From Mailhella sp. (GTDB lineage: Bacteria; Desulfobacterota; Desulfovibrionia; Desulfovibrionales; Desulfovibrionaceae): 21,085 nt of DNA. The notes beneath the pieces are model-generated. The model saw only the letters and a list, made by a program, of their open reading frames with translations. It was not told the DNA's origin and did not search any database. The stretch spans positions 1 to 21,085 of the forward strand of contig JAHHTE010000016.1 in NCBI GenBank assembly GCA_020024815.1, in the 5' to 3' direction. Numbering within the stretch: the stretch's first letter is position 1; each line of letters starts with the position of its first letter. Shown here piece by piece: positions 5,251-14,600 of the stretch. Both the position numbers and the translations under genes were made by a program.

Positions 5251-5666
5251 TGCCTTTCTCCTTCTACCGTTACAACCCACATTCCTTTTTTGCCATAGCT
5301 TTTTTTGCAATAAAGCTCCACAATTTGCTTATCGTCTTCCCAAAATTGTAGCCTTGTCATGGCGTCTAAAATTTGTTTCGCCAAGTTATCAATGTCTGGT
5401 TTTTTAGTAGGTAGTTCTTCGCCCTCTAGCATGGCTTTCTTTTTCTTTTTACTTACACTTTGAGGGATAGGAAGCACTGCATTAAAAAAGAGCCTTACAG
5501 CCCCCTTTATGGGCGTAACAGGCTTATACTCCAGTAAGCACGCTTCTAGTGTGCGTTCATTTTGTATTTGAGAGCCTGCTTTAAAGGCAGTTACAAAACC
5601 GTTTTTTGAAATACCGTGCCTAACCCTTGCTTGTGGTGTTGGTATTATGCCAAGTTCAAATTGCAT
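5232..5666 (-). CDS. rusA: RusA family Holliday-junction resolvase
   Basis: A 144-residue protein starting MQFELGIIPTPQARVR at ATG5666, with GGAG eight bases upstream. An in-frame TTG at 5678 is less likely. RusA features are visible: the N-terminal strand with PxPQARVR, a lysine-rich SKKKKKAM segment, then KPDIDNLAKQILDAM with the catalytic Asp-x-Asp-Asn-x-x-Lys pattern, and QFWEDDKQIVELYCKKSYG with the second acidic pair. The length is close to the family norm (about 120-140). RusA cuts four-way junctions as a dimer and helps resolve phage replication or recombination intermediates before packaging. It is first in a two-gene leftward operon with the MazG-like gene and diverges from the helicase gene. 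Confidence 0.92.
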   Translation of the reverse strand: MQFELGIIPTPQARVRHGISKNGFVTAFKAGSQIQNERTLEACLLEYKPVTPIKGAVRLFFNAVLPIPQSVSKKKKKAMLEGEELPTKKPDIDNLAKQILDAMTRLQFWEDDKQIVELYCKKSYGKKGMWVVTVEGERQCVNKM

Positions 5667-5708
5667 TTTTTTCTCCAAATCTTATTCAGTTATTCCCGGA
5701 AAAAAAAT

Positions 5709-5756
5709 TTCACTGGAGCGGGGGTATATATATAAATATACCCACCCCCACCTCAA
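5709..5756. promoter_or_regulatory. Divergent promoter region with palindrome (rusA / helicase)
   Basis: Leftward: TTGAGG (5751-5756), 16 bases, TATATA (5729-5734). Rightward: TTCACT (5709-5714), 16 bases, TATAAA (5731-5736), a weaker match. Both -10 elements fall inside a perfect inverted repeat, GGGTATAT-ATATAA-ATATACCC (5722-5743), flanked by G/C runs. One regulator bound there could control both directions. Confidence 0.5.
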
Positions 5757-5810
5757 ATGTATGCTCCCTCTGAACAACAAATTGACGATACTCCTTTCTA
5801 GGACATAATT

Positions 5811-7550
5811 ATGCTTTTGCGTACCTACCAAAAACGACTTGTGGACAACGCCGAGAAAGCACTTGAAAAGTATGGTAACACACTCGGCGTTGCCGCAACA
5901 GGAGCAGGTAAAACCATTATGATGGGAGAACTGCTCCGCCGCCTAGGCGGTAGACAACTTGTTCTTCAACATAGGCAAGAACTTGTTATGCAAAATATGA
6001 CAAAGTTTAAACGCATAAACGATAATGCTTCTTGTGGTTTATGGACTGCTGATGCCAAAACATTCAAAAGACAAACAACATTTGCAATGGTGCAATCTCT
6101 TGTTCGTCATGCCTCAAAAATGCCAGCATTTGATGTCGTATGTGTGGACGAGGCACACCACATTGTAGCACCTTCTTTTGAAAGAATCATTAATGAGGCT
6201 AAGAATAAAAATCCAAACCTAAAACTTGTAGGTTTTACCGCCACCCCAAAACGTGGTGATAAAAAAGGTTTACGAAAATTTTTCAATAATATTTGTGACC
6301 AGATAACAATCAAGGAACTGGTTAGTCTTGGGTTTCTCGTACCGCCAAAAGCATTCGTTATAAACATTGGCAACACGCAAGAAGATCTTAAAAAACTTAA
6401 AACAACATCAGATTTTGGCGAACAGGGCGAAGTTGCTAAAATCCTTAACACAGAACAAGTCAATGCAGAAGTTATCCGCCATTTCAAAGAACGTTGCAAA
6501 ACAGAAAACGGGTATAGACCTACAATTATATTCTGTTCAACCATAAAACACGCACTTGATGTTGCTAATAACTTTCAAAAAGCAGGAATAAATGCAGGTG
6601 TTGTGCATGGTGAAATGAATAGTGCTGAACGGAAAAATACGTTAGATATGTTAGCAAACAAAAAAATTTCTGTGCTTACCAATGTTATGGTACTTACTGA
6701 AGGTTTTGACTTTCCGCCTGTGTCTTGCGTAATGCTTTTGCGTAAAAGCTCTGAAAAAAGCACTTTTATTCAAATGGTAGGTCGTGGTCTTCGTACCGTC
6801 AACCCAGAAGAATTTCCGGAAGTTGTAAAAAAGGATTGCCTCATAATGGACTTTGGAACGTCCATTATAACACACGGCGACTTGATGAGCGATGTTGATT
6901 TAGGCAAGGAAAAAGAAAAAACAAAGCTTGATATATACCAAACAAAAATATGCCCACAAGATTATAATAATATTCTGGACAGCAACGGACAGGCAAAATA
7001 CCGTTTTCCAGATGCAGAAGGAAAAGCTGGCTGTGGAGCATTACTTCCAATACAAACAAAAGTATGCCCTTTATGTGGTTTTCGTTTTGAACGCATTGGA
7101 GAGAGTAATATTCCTGAAAATATTTCTTTTGAAATGACAGAAGTGGATATTCTAAATGCTTCAGCTTTCCGTTATGTGGATTTGTTTAGCTCAGATAGAA
7201 TTATGATGGCAGCAGGTTTTTCTGCTTGGGCAGGTGTATTTTCCCCTGACGGTAAAACATGGTACGCCCTTGGAAAAAAAGAGAAAGAAAAAATAAAATG
7301 CGTGCTTGTAGGCGAAAAACTAAACGCTATGGCTGCTGCGGACGATTTTTTACGCATTTATGAAACAGATAGCACAACAAAAAAATCAAAACGCTGGCTA
7401 GACGATAAAGCAACAAGCAAACAAATTGACCTTCTAAACCGTTTTCAATATAATCTTGCTGAAAATGCTAATATAAGCAAATATGAAGCAATGTGCTACA
7501 TAAATTTTCAATTCAATAAAAAAGAAATAGAAAATCTCCTTGGACTATAA
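5811..7550 (+). CDS. Superfamily 2 DEAD/DEAH-type helicase with C-terminal zinc-ribbon-like cysteines
   Basis: A 579-residue protein from ATG5811 (TAGGA upstream). Motifs in order: Gln of the Q motif near residue 7 (RTYQKRLVDN), Walker A TGAGKT (30-35), motif II DEAH (113-116), motif III TATP (143-146), and a helicase C domain with NVMVLTEGFDFP and motif VI QMVGRGLR (321-328). This is the RecQ/UvrB-like phage 'SSL2-type' helicase often found in replication modules, where it opens DNA using ATP. After the motor domains, C381, C408, C419 and C422 (the last two as CPLC) could bind one zinc. The final ~150 residues are unrecognised apart from a compact C-terminal segment. It is alone on the plus strand between leftward modules. 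No primase or polymerase accompanies it in the window. Confidence 0.93.
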   Translation: MLLRTYQKRLVDNAEKALEKYGNTLGVAATGAGKTIMMGELLRRLGGRQLVLQHRQELVMQNMTKFKRINDNASCGLWTADAKTFKRQTTFAMVQSLVRHASKMPAFDVVCVDEAHHIVAPSFERIINEAKNKNPNLKLVGFTATPKRGDKKGLRKFFNNICDQITIKELVSLGFLVPPKAFVINIGNTQEDLKKLKTTSDFGEQGEVAKILNTEQVNAEVIRHFKERCKTENGYRPTIIFCSTIKHALDVANNFQKAGINAGVVHGEMNSAERKNTLDMLANKKISVLTNVMVLTEGFDFPPVSCVMLLRKSSEKSTFIQMVGRGLRTVNPEEFPEVVKKDCLIMDFGTSIITHGDLMSDVDLGKEKEKTKLDIYQTKICPQDYNNILDSNGQAKYRFPDAEGKAGCGALLPIQTKVCPLCGFRFERIGESNIPENISFEMTEVDILNASAFRYVDLFSSDRIMMAAGFSAWAGVFSPDGKTWYALGKKEKEKIKCVLVGEKLNAMAAADDFLRIYETDSTTKKSKRWLDDKATSKQIDLLNRFQYNLAENANISKYEAMCYINFQFNKKEIENLLGL

Positions 7551-7566
7551 ACTTCCCCCTAAACCT

Positions 7567-7604
7567 GTGTGCTGCCGTGTTTTCCTTTTTTCGCGGTGGC
7601 ACAC
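7567..7604. terminator. 13-bp stem-loop after the helicase gene
   Basis: GTGTGCTGCCGTG and CGCGGTGGCACAC pair at all 13 positions with three G-T wobbles around a T-rich 12-base loop, 17 bases after the helicase stop. No T run follows, so classic Rho-independent termination is doubtful; it may still end or protect the helicase mRNA. Confidence 0.5.
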
Positions 7605-7630
7605 AACCTATTTATACTGGACTTGACCTT

Positions 7631-7666
7631 GTTATTGTTTGCCCTATTACTCATACGAACAATAAC
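7631..7666. repeat. Inverted repeat downstream of the second toxin gene
   Basis: GTTATTGTT (7631-7639) and AACAATAAC (7658-7666) are perfect complements around an 18-base loop, between the convergent ends of the helicase and the toxin gene. It has no T run and its purpose is unclear. Confidence 0.4.
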
Positions 7667-7687
7667 TTTCCACTGCATATTCCTTAG

Positions 7688-7951
7688 TTATTTATCTCGA
7701 TAATGGGAACCGCACTGGACAATTTTTATTTTGTCATCTTCTATTTTATAAACCAAACGGTTACAATCATCTATTCTTCTGCTCCAATAATATGACAAAT
7801 CACCGCTTAATCGTTCTGGTTTTCCGATGTCTTCATAACCATTTCTGTCTATATCTTTCAACAAAGCAAAAATACGCTTTAATGTTTTTTTATCTTGTTT
7901 TGTCCAGTATTCAAAATCTTCCCATGCTTCATCTGTCCATGATTTAATCAT
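7688..7951 (-). CDS. yoeB: YoeB/Txe family mRNA-cleaving toxin
   Basis: An 87-residue protein with the YoeB/Txe pattern throughout: KSWTDEAWEDFEYWTKQDKK at the N terminus, KPERLSGDLSYYWSRRIDDC in the middle, RLVYKIEDDKIKIVQCGSHY at the end. The conserved Glu of PERL, the Arg pair of SRRI and the terminal His-Tyr are present, as needed for ribosome-dependent mRNA cleavage. The start ATG7951 overlaps the antitoxin stop by eight bases and has GAGG nine bases upstream, inside the antitoxin gene, giving coupled translation in the usual antitoxin-then-toxin order. It looks intact and of normal family length. Confidence 0.92.
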   Translation of the reverse strand: MIKSWTDEAWEDFEYWTKQDKKTLKRIFALLKDIDRNGYEDIGKPERLSGDLSYYWSRRIDDCNRLVYKIEDDKIKIVQCGSHYRDK

Positions 7952-8201
7952 TAAAATCTACCTCATGAACAGTACCGCCACTTTTTTCCATTTGAGCAAT
8001 AGATTTTTTCAGCCTTGTCATGTTTTCTTCAGAATAAAACGGGTCAACAGAAACTTCAAAAGGAATGCGTTTTTCCCGTATCATTTTTTTTGCAAGCATA
8101 GTTATGGCAGTAGTCATATTCATACCAAGTTCGGTACAAACCATATCAAAATCTCTTTTCAAATCATTTTCCATTCTTACGCTGACTGTTGTATGTCTCA
8201 T
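7944..8201 (-). CDS. DinJ/RelB family antitoxin
   Basis: An 85-residue protein. RHTTVSVRMENDLKRDFDMV and TELGMNMTTAITMLAKKMI form the ribbon-helix-helix DNA-binding half typical of RelB/DinJ antitoxins (VRMENDLK, then GMNMTTAI). The acidic C-terminal stretch (SEENMTRLKKSIAQ, EVDFND) would wrap the toxin. It pairs with the YoeB-like toxin directly downstream; a DinJ/RelB-type antitoxin with a YoeB/Txe toxin is a known mixed pairing. ATG8201 is preceded by AAGGAG with good spacing. The protein should repress its own promoter, where a near-perfect palindrome is visible. Confidence 0.92.
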   Translation of the reverse strand: MRHTTVSVRMENDLKRDFDMVCTELGMNMTTAITMLAKKMIREKRIPFEVSVDPFYSEENMTRLKKSIAQMEKSGGTVHEVDFND

Positions 8202-8207
8202 ATTATA

Positions 8208-8248
8208 CTCCTTTTTATAAAAAGAATATATTATATATTGTTTGTCAA
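8208..8248 (-). promoter_or_regulatory. Promoter and operator region of the DinJ/YoeB pair
   Basis: On the minus strand a perfect TTGACA (8243-8248) is followed by AATATAT-A-ATATATT (8225-8239), a near-perfect palindrome and likely operator, then the ribosome site AAGGAG (8208-8213). No good -10 hexamer lies exactly 17 bases from TTGACA (TCTTTT), so the promoter's exact parts are uncertain. Confidence 0.5.
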
Positions 8249-8261
8249 TACAACATATTTT

Positions 8262-8297
8262 TTACATATCCAGTATCTTGGCTGTATATTTATAGCG
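8262..8297 (-). pseudogene. Vestigial 3' end of a second rha-like gene
   Basis: Read leftward, this segment encodes YTAKILDM and a stop, preceded by Arg-Tyr. The rha gene at 2721 also ends RYTAKILDM and a stop. Over about 27 bases the two copies differ at only two positions, both silent third-codon changes (Ala GCT/GCC, Lys AAA/AAG), so the copies diverged while coding. Similarity fades immediately upstream and the frame closes at a TAA at 8370-8372. In both places a toxin-antitoxin pair begins shortly after the stop codon. Confidence 0.7.
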
Positions 8298-8556
8298 TAT
8301 GCAAAATTGTAAATTTATGTCCCTTGCTTTAGTCGTTGCGACGCAGGAAGCTACGAATAAAGACAGCAATTAGTTACGCAAAATTAATATACATAAACCA
8401 CTGTCGCTATCCGCAAAGCTTATTCTTCGCTAACGGCTACCGTATACCCAAACAAATAGCCTCTACTTATGATTTATGGGAATAAAAGCGACATTCTTTG
8501 AAGCGGGCGAAGCTCACATAAAAGTATGGAGCATAAGGGGGGTTGCGTTCGGGTTT
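8298..8556. other. Intergenic stretch without a recognisable gene
   Basis: I see no frame with a ribosome site and no RNA gene. Base composition is visibly less AT-rich than the flanking genes. It probably holds decayed sequence from the lost rha-like gene or its former neighbours, but no protein similarity beyond the last codons was recognised. Confidence 0.5.
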
Positions 8557-8626
8557 CCAAAGGGGGAAAACACAAGGGGCTTGCCCCTCGTTTCCCCTTT
8601 GGTCGGGTCAAAGGGGTGAAACCCCT
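8557..8626 (-). terminator. Double GC-rich hairpin closing the late operon
   Basis: Four bases past the TAG of the giant gene lies AGGGG-TTTCA-CCCCT followed by TTGA. Next is a long stem of CCAAAGGGGAAAC with GTTTTCCCCCTTTGG (8557-8571 and 8590-8602, two one-base bulges) enclosing an inner GGGG/CCCC. These are the strongest structures in the window and would terminate leftward late transcription. The long stem works equally well in the other direction. Confidence 0.75.
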
Positions 8627-8629
8627 AAC

Positions 8630-11600
8630 CTAATTCTGATACCAATCAAGAACCTTATTTGCTTTTTCGTATAATTGTAAAACCTTATGAGCTGGTATAC
8701 CTGTCCAATAACTTGAAGAATCAATCGAATGTTTAATAAATTTTCCCCAAATCTCCTCGCTTTCAAGGCTATCATCAAATAAACTATAAAAGAGCAACCC
8801 TCCATTATAAAAGGATCTTGCAGTAGAAACCAAGCCATTATCCATTACGCTACTACCAGTCATATTACTTTGATTATATTCAAATAAAGAAGGAATATTT
8901 CTTACAACAGGCAAACCTTGTATAAGCCCATTGATAAAAATTTCTTGGCCGTATTCTTTAGCTCCCTTGTATTTATCTTCGTCATCGTCATCACCAAAGG
9001 GATTAGGTATTTCCCCTTCTTTCCAAAGCCCGTTAATCATTACGGTTAAAATAGCTGGCATAGTGTGATACCATAAAATCCAACTAGCGTATTCTAAGGC
9101 ACTTACTTTTCCTTCTTTTAGCCCTCGTGTTTGGTATTGTAAATTATTCCAATAATTCAAAGAATACGTCATAAACATAGTAATAATTTTTTTTATTCCA
9201 TGCCCTCGTTGTAAAGCAGTTAAATGCATAGCAGTCCCACTTGATTGCGAACGCTCCACAACCAAATCAGCATACGCTCTTGCTTTTTCAATATCCCCGT
9301 TTGTTTCTTGCATAGCTTTATTATATGCAGCAATCCAACCAGTATAAGAAACCATTGCGTCCGTAGCTGTTACCATGCTAAAAGCAAATTTTTGTATATC
9401 TTTCCAATAAATATTGTAATCATTTCCAAAGGCGTTAATTTGTAAAGTAGGGGCATTAGTTGGGTTAAATTTTGCCATATTTTGAGCAATATCTTGGTTT
9501 ATATTTTTAGGTCTATCAGCCATAAGCGTACTTATTTTTTGTATTTGCTGATAAGCTTTTTCTCTATTTTTTAATAAATACCCTGCCCCTTTTATGGTAT
9601 TGATAAGCCCCACCTCATGCACAATAGGAGCTAAGCCAGTAAAACTCATAAGAGCAGTTTTGATATTATAGCCAAGAGCATAAAGCGTGCCTAATTCCCT
9701 TGTTTTTTCAAGTAATCTTTCTGTTGTTGTAATAGTATCCCTTTGAGGCTTAGCAATATTTGCAAGCCATGCTTCCAAGCCATTGTAAACATCTACGGAA
9801 AACTTATCTTTATACATAGACGCAAAATCATTATTATGAATTACCTTACGAATATTATGAATAGAAGGTTCATAACTTATGTATTGAATACTATCTTGAA
9901 TATGTTTATCAATAATATCAAAACTAAGTTTTAGAGGTATATTAGCATTGCCTTTTCTTGTTTTTGTAAAGCCGTCCACTGTTTTAGCTATATTGATAGA
10001 GAAGCTATTTTGTTGTAATTTTTCAAGTTCAAGCTTTGCATTTTGGTCTATTGACGCAAGCCTACTATCAAAAACTAAAGGAAAATATCCCCCTTCTAAA
10101 ACACCGTAAGGCGTTTCTAATTTATTGGCTTCTACTTTTTTCATAGGAATACCATTTACTTTTTTATACACAGCGTCTAGCTCTGGATATAATTCATTGA
10201 TAGTATCCCAAATATTTTGCACCATTTGCCAATCTTCTTTTGTCATTCTTTGGGTAATGAGGTCTAAATGCTTTCTTTCCCAGCCAAAGCCGTTCATAAG
10301 CTTTTTCATGTTGTCAGCATTGCCCATATTAAGAGCAACCATAATCATTTTTTCATAATCCCAACTATTATTTTCACCAAAAACCCGAGCCACTTCGTAA
10401 GATAAAGGCACATCAGGCAAGGACCAACGTTCCTGCCTTTTTTCTTTTTTCATGTTGATAATAGGGTCAAGCACTGTTTGTATTTTTTCATTCATAACAC
10501 AAGATAGGCGATAACTTGTTTTTTGTGCTTCGTATAAAGGAGCTAAAAAGGTTTGATAAAAAACACCATTAACTTGATCAACATCTTTTCTATATCCATC
10601 AGCAGCTAAAAACGTATACACATAATTTGTTAAATCAGCCCCTAAAGAACGCAATATAGAACGAACTTTTTTAGATTTATTATAATTTCTTTCCCAATCT
10701 GTAATGCTCTTTTTATCTTCTAATTGGGAGGCACTAGCATTTAATTCTTTTACTCTTTCCTCAAGGCTTTGTTTTTTTCCTAATAATTCAACTTGTTTTA
10801 TATCTTTTCCCTTATGCTCAAGCAATGTAAAAACATTCATAAGGTCTTTAAATTCTTCTACACTTAAATCTTTGTAACGTATATTTTCATCTTGTGGACT
10901 AGCTAAAAGCCATTCAGGAAAAATACTACTATCAAGTTGATTATCAGCAACAAATTGTGCAAGGCTAGGTAAATTTTCTTTATCACGTGGAGCAAGCAAT
11001 TTACCAGTAATACCAAACTTATTCCCCAATGCTTTTATTTGTTCGCTGTATGCAAAATCTATTTTTTCAGGTTTTGTTTTTGCTACTCGTTTTACATATT
11101 GCACTCCTTTGTTTTTCAATTCCTTAGCTTTATATTTTTCACGTAATACAGCAATGGCAACACGTTTTTTTTCAAGTAATTCTAAACGTTGGGCAATAAT
11201 TTTAGCTTCAAGCTTTTGTATTTTTCTTGCACTCGCTTTTTCTAAAAGAGCATTTTCTTTTGCTGTAACTTCGTATTTTTCAATAAGATTTTCTACTTCA
11301 CCAATTTTATTTTCTTTTACTTTATCCACTACAATAGAATGTAATTGTTTTGTATCAAAGCTTGTATGTCCTATTTTTTTAGCAAGAGCATTAGCTAAAA
11401 TACCAAGAGCTTCTTCTACATTATCATTCAAAAGAAGTTCAGTATTATCCCAACTTTCACGCCAAGCCTGCTCTTGTTCTTGTATATATTGTTCAATAAA
11501 AGCTTGCTCATGAGGTATGCGTGCTATATGCCCCATAAGACTAGCAATAGCCCCTGCCCCTTCTTTGTTAAATCGTTCTGCAATTTTATCTAAATCAACA

Positions 11601-14600
11601 GCCTTGCTTTTATCCGTCGTAAATAGCTTTGCATAAAGTTCAGGATTATTTTCATACAAAGCTTGTAAACTCTCTTTATACTGGTTTTGCATTTGTTCAT
11701 CAAAATAAATGCCCCCCTCGTAAATTACTTGCCTAATCTCTGTAATATCTGGTTCTAATTCATAAGCAAGCCTTGCATTTTTTGCCCATGCTTGTTTTTT
11801 TTCGGAAAGTTCTTTTCCTTTTTTTGCAATCATAGCAGTGTATGTTTCAGCATCAGCTTCTTGCACAAGAGTATTAAACCGTTCTCTTTCTTCTGCACTA
11901 AGGTATGATAAATCTGTTTCTTGTAAATTTGTTAAAAGAGGGTTCATTTCTGCAATACCTATTTTTTGTCTTGCAGCAAGAATTTCTTTTTCCGTAGCAA
12001 GTTGCCTATCAAATACATCTTTTATTTCTGGAGTAATAGCTATATTTGTTTGTGTTACTTTGGTATATAATTTTGTTAACCACCTAGCAATATTTGCAAA
12101 TACACGCTTTAGCCCTTTACTTGGAGCTTCGCCAGTTTGTAAATATAAAAGCACACTATCAGCAAATTTTTCTTCTTGCTCTCTTGTCCATGTTTCGCCA
12201 AACTTAGCCCCCACATAATCGCACGCTGTTTGCCAATCTTGCTTGTCTTGTTCCCTTGCATTTTCAAGTAAGGCTTTTTGTTCTAAACCAAAACGCATAT
12301 AATGCCCAAATTCATGGAAACCAGTGCTAATATCCGTAGCAGTAAAGAAACGAATAATAGACTTTGCCCCCTCCACTTGGTTTATAGAACCTTGAATTAT
12401 CTTGTTATGTTGATAAGAAGCCGTATCATGAGAAAGTTGGAAAAAATTTTTCCCCTCACTATCCTTGACATCTTCAAGCAATGAGCGTAGGGTCATCTTA
12501 GAAATGCTTGGCGTGGAGTGTCCAGACCTTGCCGTTATTAACGGAGTGTGGGGGGATACAGTGGCTCCGTCAAGTATTTCTTTTTCTAAAGACAAATCAT
12601 ATAATCTCCGCATATCTTCAATAACAGCTTCCATACCTTGATTACTTTCTTTTACTGTTAACTTTACAGTAAAAATACTATTATCAATATGCATAGGCAC
12701 ATACATTCTATGTATTGCAGATAAACCTTGTCCCTTTCTATCTGGGTGGCTTTCCACTAATACTGCATTTTCAATAAGCTTAGGTAAATTAGCCACTGCT
12801 TCTATATGTGCCTTTCCACCTACTCCTCGACGTGTTGCACTACTTATAGAATGTTCCACTCCATGCCCTGTTAAATGAATATCCCAACCAGTAGCCTTAT
12901 TATGGTATACTCCTGTTAGCTCTTTTTTTAATTTTGCTACTTCTTTATTTTTTGTAAATTCCCATACTTCACGCCCTTGAAATCTAGGCTCAATAGCCAC
13001 AACAGGAACTTCTGATTCTAAATCAACACCATCATTAAGCTGATATAAAGCTTTATCCAATGCCTTAGCATCAAAATTACTTACGCCTATTTCTTCATAA
13101 GCTTTTGCTACAAGATTTTGATAATCACTTGTACTTGCTACACTACCTAAAAATAAGGGACGTCTTTGCTTAAAGGCTTCTTGTAATGGAATATTATAAT
13201 TGTGAGCAAAGGTTTTTATTTCTGCCATAAAAAGAGAAGATAACGTCTTGCTTTGGGTTTCTGTATAAGGCGTATCGGTTAAGCGTGTTTTTTCTTCTAT
13301 ATCATGCATTATTTGTTGCGTTAGATAATTTTCTTCATTATACGCCTTTTCTTCAATATCAAGATCTGCTTGTATTTTTTGTTGATACGCAAATTCTTCT
13401 GGGCTTAGCTCTGCTTCGTTTTTCAAAGTATAGCTTGCATACTCATCAAATTCTGGTCCTATTTCCCCATTTTCTTTTTGCTCTGCTTGCTCTAAAATTC
13501 CTTGCAAATTTTCCCTGTCTTGTCGTTGCTCTTGGTATAATGAACCTAAAAAACTATCTATTCCGTCTGTTTCAAAATTGCTTGATATGCTAAAATTATT
13601 CTCTTGAAATAATTTCATGCCAAGTTCAGTTTGCAATGCCTTATGCACGCTATCACCTGCTATTTGCAAAGGACTACCACTAGCTAAAGCAAGTTCATAT
13701 TCATTCATGCTAATACCAACTTCCTCAAGAAAACTTTCTAAAGGTTGCTTATCAAAGTCAGTTAGTTCTGGATTACGCTCTTGCTTTAGACCATCTACCA
13801 CCTTTGCAGATACAAAAATATCAGGTATTGTTACCCCCTCTTTTTGTAATTTATGCACAAAGTTTTGAAAAATTTCAGGCTGTTCCTTTGCAAGCTTTTG
13901 TGCTTGAATAAGATTTTTTATTTGTATTGCTTTTTGTTTATATTCACCCCTAAGCCCTATTGCTCCTAAACTTCCCCCAGCAAAGCTCCCTACTAAACCT
14001 TGATAAAGGGCGTCCTTTTGAAAATCAGCACTAGCAAAATCACGCAACAAATTGCTAAAAGCTTCCATGTCAGCATTATCAAATTTACCATAAGCAAATT
14101 GTTTAGCAAAAAATTCAGGGTATGATTGTAAATACTCGGTTGCTCCTTCTTTGAAAGCTCCTAATCCCCAATTTATCAGCGTATGCCCCAAAGCATTTTT
14201 AGAGGATTTATTCAAAATACTTTTTGCTATTCCCTTTGCCCCTATACCGTCTAAAATCGAACTAAGAGAGGCATTTATAAGTGCAGCATTTCTTGTATTA
14301 TTTTGATTAACAAGTGGATCTTGTCTATACTGGTCAAGGCTTTGCCCGTATGTCATACCAAAGCTAGCCACCATAGCAGGTAATGCAGCACCTTGCGTTG
14401 CAACAGAAGCAGCAACTAAAGGAATAACTTGAGCAACACCAGAAGATACATCAAAAATAAACTCGTTAAATCCCCCTGTTTCTTGTGCCTTTAATGCCCA
14501 TTCATTTGCATTATCAAATAAATCAGTAGCAATTTTTTGATAAAGTTGTCTTTGCTTATTCCAATGCGTAAAAAATAGTTCTTGGTTTTGTATATTATGA

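Noticed and set aside
5782..5809. TTGACG-16-CATAAT as a helicase promoter
   Set aside because: The -10 element would end one base before the helicase ATG, so transcription would start inside the coding region; the ribosome site TAGGA argues for an upstream start.
8298..8372. Longer coding remnant of the second rha-like gene upstream of the YTAKILDM ending
   Set aside because: The frame is open to 8370 but its residues do not resemble the Rha C terminus beyond about ten codons, so no larger remnant is claimed.
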